Shown: piece after piece, positions 5,626-7,649 of the stretch
Position numbering within the stretch: position 1 is the first letter of the stretch
Layout of the letters: each line of letters begins with the position of its first letter
Source: an uncultured Actinomyces sp.
GTDB lineage: Bacteria > Actinomycetota > Actinomycetes > Actinomycetales > Actinomycetaceae
Length of the DNA: 7,649 nucleotides
Assembly: GCA_938040725.1 (NCBI GenBank)
Contig: CALHZX010000103.1
Span: 1 to 7,649 of the forward strand
Reading direction: 5' to 3'
Program-made: the position numbers and the translations under genes
The notes under the pieces: generated by a model
What the model saw: only the letters and a program-made list of their open reading frames with translations
Database searches by the model: none
Told to the model about the DNA's origin: nothing

Positions 5626-7095
5626 TTACGCGTTGGTCTTCTCGGCGGCGACGGGAGCGTCGTCCTTCCAGAAGTCCAGCTCATTGGGGTTCAGGCCGAT
5701 CGAGGAGGCCTTGAAGGAAGGCTCGAGGCCGGCCTTGCGCTGGGCGACGTAGTCGTTCGCGCAGCGGATAGCCTGGTTGCCCAGGATGACGATGACGGGG
5801 AGGTTAATGAGCGCCATGAGGCCCATCAGGATGTCACCCAGGTTCCACGCGACCTCGAACTTCAGGAGCGCGCCTGCGAAGACGAGCAGCGCGGCGACGG
5901 TGCGGAAGATCGTGAGCATCCAGTGCTTCATGTGCTTGTTGCGCAGCAGGAAGCGGAAGTTGACCTCGGCGTAATAGAAGTTGCCGACCAGCGTCGTGAA
6001 GGCGAAGAGGAACAGTGCGACCGAGATGAAGACCTGCGCGACCGGCTGACCCAAAACGGTGGCCATCGCGTCCTTCACGAGGGGAGCACCCGTCACGCCA
6101 TTGTCATCGCCGACGCCCGAGGAGAGAACCACGAATGCGGTGAGAGTACAGATGACCATGGTGTCGATGAAGACGGAGAGCATCTGGACGAGGCCCTGCT
6201 TGGCCGGGTGGGACACGGAGGCGGAGGCTGCGGCGTTCGGAGCGGAACCAACACCGGCCTCGTTCGAGTAGAGGCCACGCTTAATGCCGAGCATCATGGC
6301 CGAGCCGGTGAAACCGCCGAAGATCGCCGGAAAATCGAAAGCGCCGCGGAAGATAGCGGCGAACATCGCGGGGATGTTCTGGTAGTTGAGCACGATGACG
6401 ACGAAGCCGACACCCAGGTAGATGATCGCCATGACCGGGACGAGGAAGCCAGTGACGTCGGTGAGGCGACGCGTGCCGCCGAAGATCGAGCCGGCCATGA
6501 GCACCGCGAGCACGGCGCCGACGATCCACGGCGTCCAGTCGTTCGCCCAGCTGTACTGGGCGAAAGCGTCAGCGACGTTGAAGGAGGCCAGTAGGTTGAA
6601 GCCACCCATGTAGGTCAGGATGAGGACGGAGGCGAAAAGCGTGGCCAACCAGTTCTGCTTGAGAGCCATCTGGATGTAGTAGGCGGGACCACCGTAGGAG
6701 TGATGGGGCCCCTGCTTCTTGTAGATCTGCGCGAGCGTCGACTCGATGAACGCAGAGGCGCCGCCGAGGGTCGCGATGACCCACATCCAGAAGACAGCAC
6801 CCGCGCCGCCCAGTGTCACGGCGGTCGCAACACCGGCGATGTTACCGACGCCGACGCGCGAGGCCGTGGACACCATCAGAGCGCGGAACGAAGAAACCTC
6901 GCCTTCCTCGTGGGGAGGCTCGGTCACGACGCGAATCGCTTCCTTAAAGAGACGAAGCGGGAGCGCGCGCGTGCGCACGAAGAAATACAGGCCGACGCCA
7001 ATCAGAAGGGCGACGAGCAGGTACGTATACATGAAGCCCGAGATCGTATCCAGGGTGCCGGCGAGATCAAAGGCCGGGCGCAGGGTTCCATTCAT
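5626..7095 (-). CDS. alanine/glycine:cation symporter (AGCS family)
   Basis: A 489-residue integral membrane transporter of the AGCS family (TC 2.A.25), which couples Na+ or H+ entry to uptake of alanine or glycine across the cytoplasmic membrane. Family hallmarks are GVGNIAGVATA (82-92), GGPAYYIQ (135-142), GLYSNEAGVGSAPNAAA (274-290) followed by SHPAKQG..Q.L.VFIDT..ICT.TA, and GNFYYAE (371-377). Hydrophobic segments lie at about 22-41, 96-117, 150-172, 190-203, 216-236, 305-325, 355-373, 398-412 and 420-440, consistent with the family's roughly 10-11 helices. The length is normal (450-490) and the gene looks intact. The C-terminal tail from about 445 is charged and cytoplasmic in character. 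AGGAAA (7100-7105 on the opposite strand) lies 4 bases before the ATG at 7095, and a sigma-70-like promoter lies upstream. It stands alone, divergent from the rRNA leader and convergent with the unknown gene, so no partner enzyme indicates the true substrate. Confidence 0.95.
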   Translation of the reverse strand: MNGTLRPAFDLAGTLDTISGFMYTYLLVALLIGVGLYFFVRTRALPLRLFKEAIRVVTEPPHEEGEVSSFRALMVSTASRVGVGNIAGVATAVTLGGAGAVFWMWVIATLGGASAFIESTLAQIYKKQGPHHSYGGPAYYIQMALKQNWLATLFASVLILTYMGGFNLLASFNVADAFAQYSWANDWTPWIVGAVLAVLMAGSIFGGTRRLTDVTGFLVPVMAIIYLGVGFVVIVLNYQNIPAMFAAIFRGAFDFPAIFGGFTGSAMMLGIKRGLYSNEAGVGSAPNAAASASVSHPAKQGLVQMLSVFIDTMVICTLTAFVVLSSGVGDDNGVTGAPLVKDAMATVLGQPVAQVFISVALFLFAFTTLVGNFYYAEVNFRFLLRNKHMKHWMLTIFRTVAALLVFAGALLKFEVAWNLGDILMGLMALINLPVIVILGNQAIRCANDYVAQRKAGLEPSFKASSIGLNPNELDFWKDDAPVAAEKTNA

Positions 7096-7127
7096 CGTTT
7101 TTCCTAGCGTTGATGGTTGTTCGTGGA

Positions 7128-7141
7128 CGCGGCGAGCCGCG
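7128..7141. promoter_or_regulatory. palindrome in the symporter leader
   Basis: CGCGGCGAGCCGCG is a 14-base inverted repeat with a 2-base centre. Given the proposed -10 element, it would start about 5 bases after the transcription start of the symporter gene. It could be an operator or a 5' leader hairpin. In GC-rich DNA such a palindrome can also arise by chance. Confidence 0.35.
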
Positions 7142-7152
7142 GTATGAGCACG

Positions 7153-7182
7153 AGTATAGCGCCAGGGTCAACAAAAAGTAAA
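7153..7182 (-). promoter_or_regulatory. promoter of the symporter gene
   Basis: On the minus strand, TATACT (7153-7158, five of six consensus) is preceded after 18 bases by TTTACT (7177-7182, four of six). Transcription should begin near 7146, giving a leader of about 50 bases to the ATG at 7095. This is the best -35/-10 pair upstream of the gene. Confidence 0.6.
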
Positions 7183-7417
7183 GAGTTTGTTAAAAAACGT
7201 GATGGCTTTGGCCATGTTGGAAGTTCAGGCACTGATGATCGGCCGCTCCGACCTGGATTACTCGTAAATGTTGCGAGTGCTGGCGCACAATTTGGCCAAA
7301 TCTTTGTGGTCTGGCGCATGAAATCGGGCGATTTTGGGGCAAAGTAAGCCGGTCTGAAGGCATAAATCGTTGACATGCTGCAGAAAAGTGGTCAGAAGCG
7401 AGGTAATTGCGCTTGAT
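7183..7417. other. gene-free stretch between symporter promoter and rRNA promoter
   Basis: Base composition falls clearly below that of the genes and no reading frame has a ribosome binding site or a recognisable product. It contains the near-palindrome ATGGCTTTGGCCAT (7202-7215), the exact 12-base palindrome ATTTGGCCAAAT (7290-7301), and the direct repeat CTGGCGCA at 7280-7287 and 7311-7318, which flanks that palindrome. These may be regulator sites for the rRNA operon or the symporter. No function can be assigned. Confidence 0.5.
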
Positions 7418-7446
7418 TTGACGATGTCGGAAGAAGTGCGTATTGT
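7418..7446 (+). promoter_or_regulatory. candidate rRNA-operon promoter
   Basis: TTGACG (7418-7423, five of six) is followed after exactly 17 bases by TATTGT (7441-7446, four of six). Transcription would begin near 7453 and lead into the rRNA leader motif about 110 bases downstream. Strong rRNA operons often have several promoters. Another TTGACA at 7370-7375 has no matching -10 element at a normal distance. Confidence 0.55.
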
Positions 7447-7452
7447 TTTCCT

Positions 7453-7649
7453 TGTTGCGCCGAACGGCAGCGAACGAAGCAAACAGCTCGGATCGCGGAA
7501 ACATGGCGCAAACCGCCTTTTGAAAACATGCGAGAGATTCGTGTGCGCTTGATTGTGCAGGTGTTGTTTGTGAACTCGATAGTGTGTTTGTTTGTTTTTT
7601 ATGCCTGTTTTTTGTTTTTGAGTGTTTTTGGTTGGGATTGCTGGCTGGG
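7453..7649 (+). ncRNA. 5' leader of an rRNA operon (16S expected beyond the right edge)
   Basis: The stretch 7562-7590 (TGTTGTTTGTGAACTC followed by GATAGTGTGTTTG) is nearly the same as the antitermination-region sequence I know from the 16S leader of Mycobacterium (TGTTGTTTGAGAACTC, then AATAGTGTGTTTG). The version around GAACTCAAYAGTGTG is widespread in actinobacterial rRNA leaders and spacers. It is followed by T-rich tracts to about 7631, again as in known leaders. No 16S sequence is visible; the mature 5' end should lie within a few hundred bases to the right. The left boundary is set from the proposed promoter and is approximate. Confidence 0.7.

Noticed and set aside
5923..6594. Open frame of 223 codons on the + strand within the symporter gene
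   Set aside because: Rich in E, D, G, H and R, a typical antisense translation of a membrane protein; the symporter on the other strand is unmistakable.
7370..7398. TTGACA at 7370-7375 as an rRNA promoter
   Set aside because: A perfect -35 hexamer, but the bases 16-18 downstream (TCAGAAGC region) do not resemble a -10 element; the pair at 7418/7441 is better.
7104..7552. Short open frames of 60-104 codons on both strands in the rRNA upstream region
   Set aside because: They overlap promoters and leader, have no ribosome sites, and show no coding-type third-position bias.

Overview
The window is high-GC DNA (about 65-70% by eye in the coding parts) with strong G/C bias at third codon positions. 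Its right edge carries an rRNA-operon leader motif of the actinobacterial type. Together these point to an actinobacterium, plausibly of the Actinomycetaceae (Actinomyces/Schaalia-like). The genus is an inference; no 16S sequence is inside the window.

Left part (1-4660), all on the + strand: the 3' end of a thiamine-dependent 2-oxoacid dehydrogenase E1 beta subunit, then a PHP-domain protein, a short-chain dehydrogenase (SDR) closely resembling sorbitol-6-phosphate 2-dehydrogenase (SrlD), and an unusually long zinc-type medium-chain dehydrogenase of the L-sorbose-1-phosphate reductase (SorE)-like kind. Same orientation, similar weak ribosome binding sites (AAGAG-type) and a theme of polyol/ketose oxidation suggest one carbohydrate-catabolic cluster that begins upstream of the window. 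If the SDR and the long dehydrogenase act as their relatives do, they would interconvert a ketose phosphate, a hexitol phosphate and fructose 6-phosphate. What the E1 enzyme and the PHP protein add to such a route is not obvious, and this is the best candidate here for an undescribed pathway.

Middle part (4660-5610): a 275-residue protein I do not recognise, with its own extended -10 promoter and strong Shine-Dalgarno sequence, isolated between two hairpin terminators.

Right part (5610-7649): a minus-strand alanine/glycine:cation symporter (AGCS family), converging on the unknown gene across a shared bidirectional terminator. Divergent from it is a gene-free stretch of about 550 bases, lower in GC, that holds the symporter promoter, palindromes and short repeats, a candidate rRNA promoter and the conserved rRNA leader motif. 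The 16S gene should start just past the right edge.

A striking theme is that four intergenic gaps contain a hairpin built on the same duplex, CCCCGGCCTCG/CGAGGCCGGGG. In two copies the loop lies at one end of the duplex, in the other two at the opposite end. They act plausibly as terminators, but the shared stem sequence is more than termination needs.
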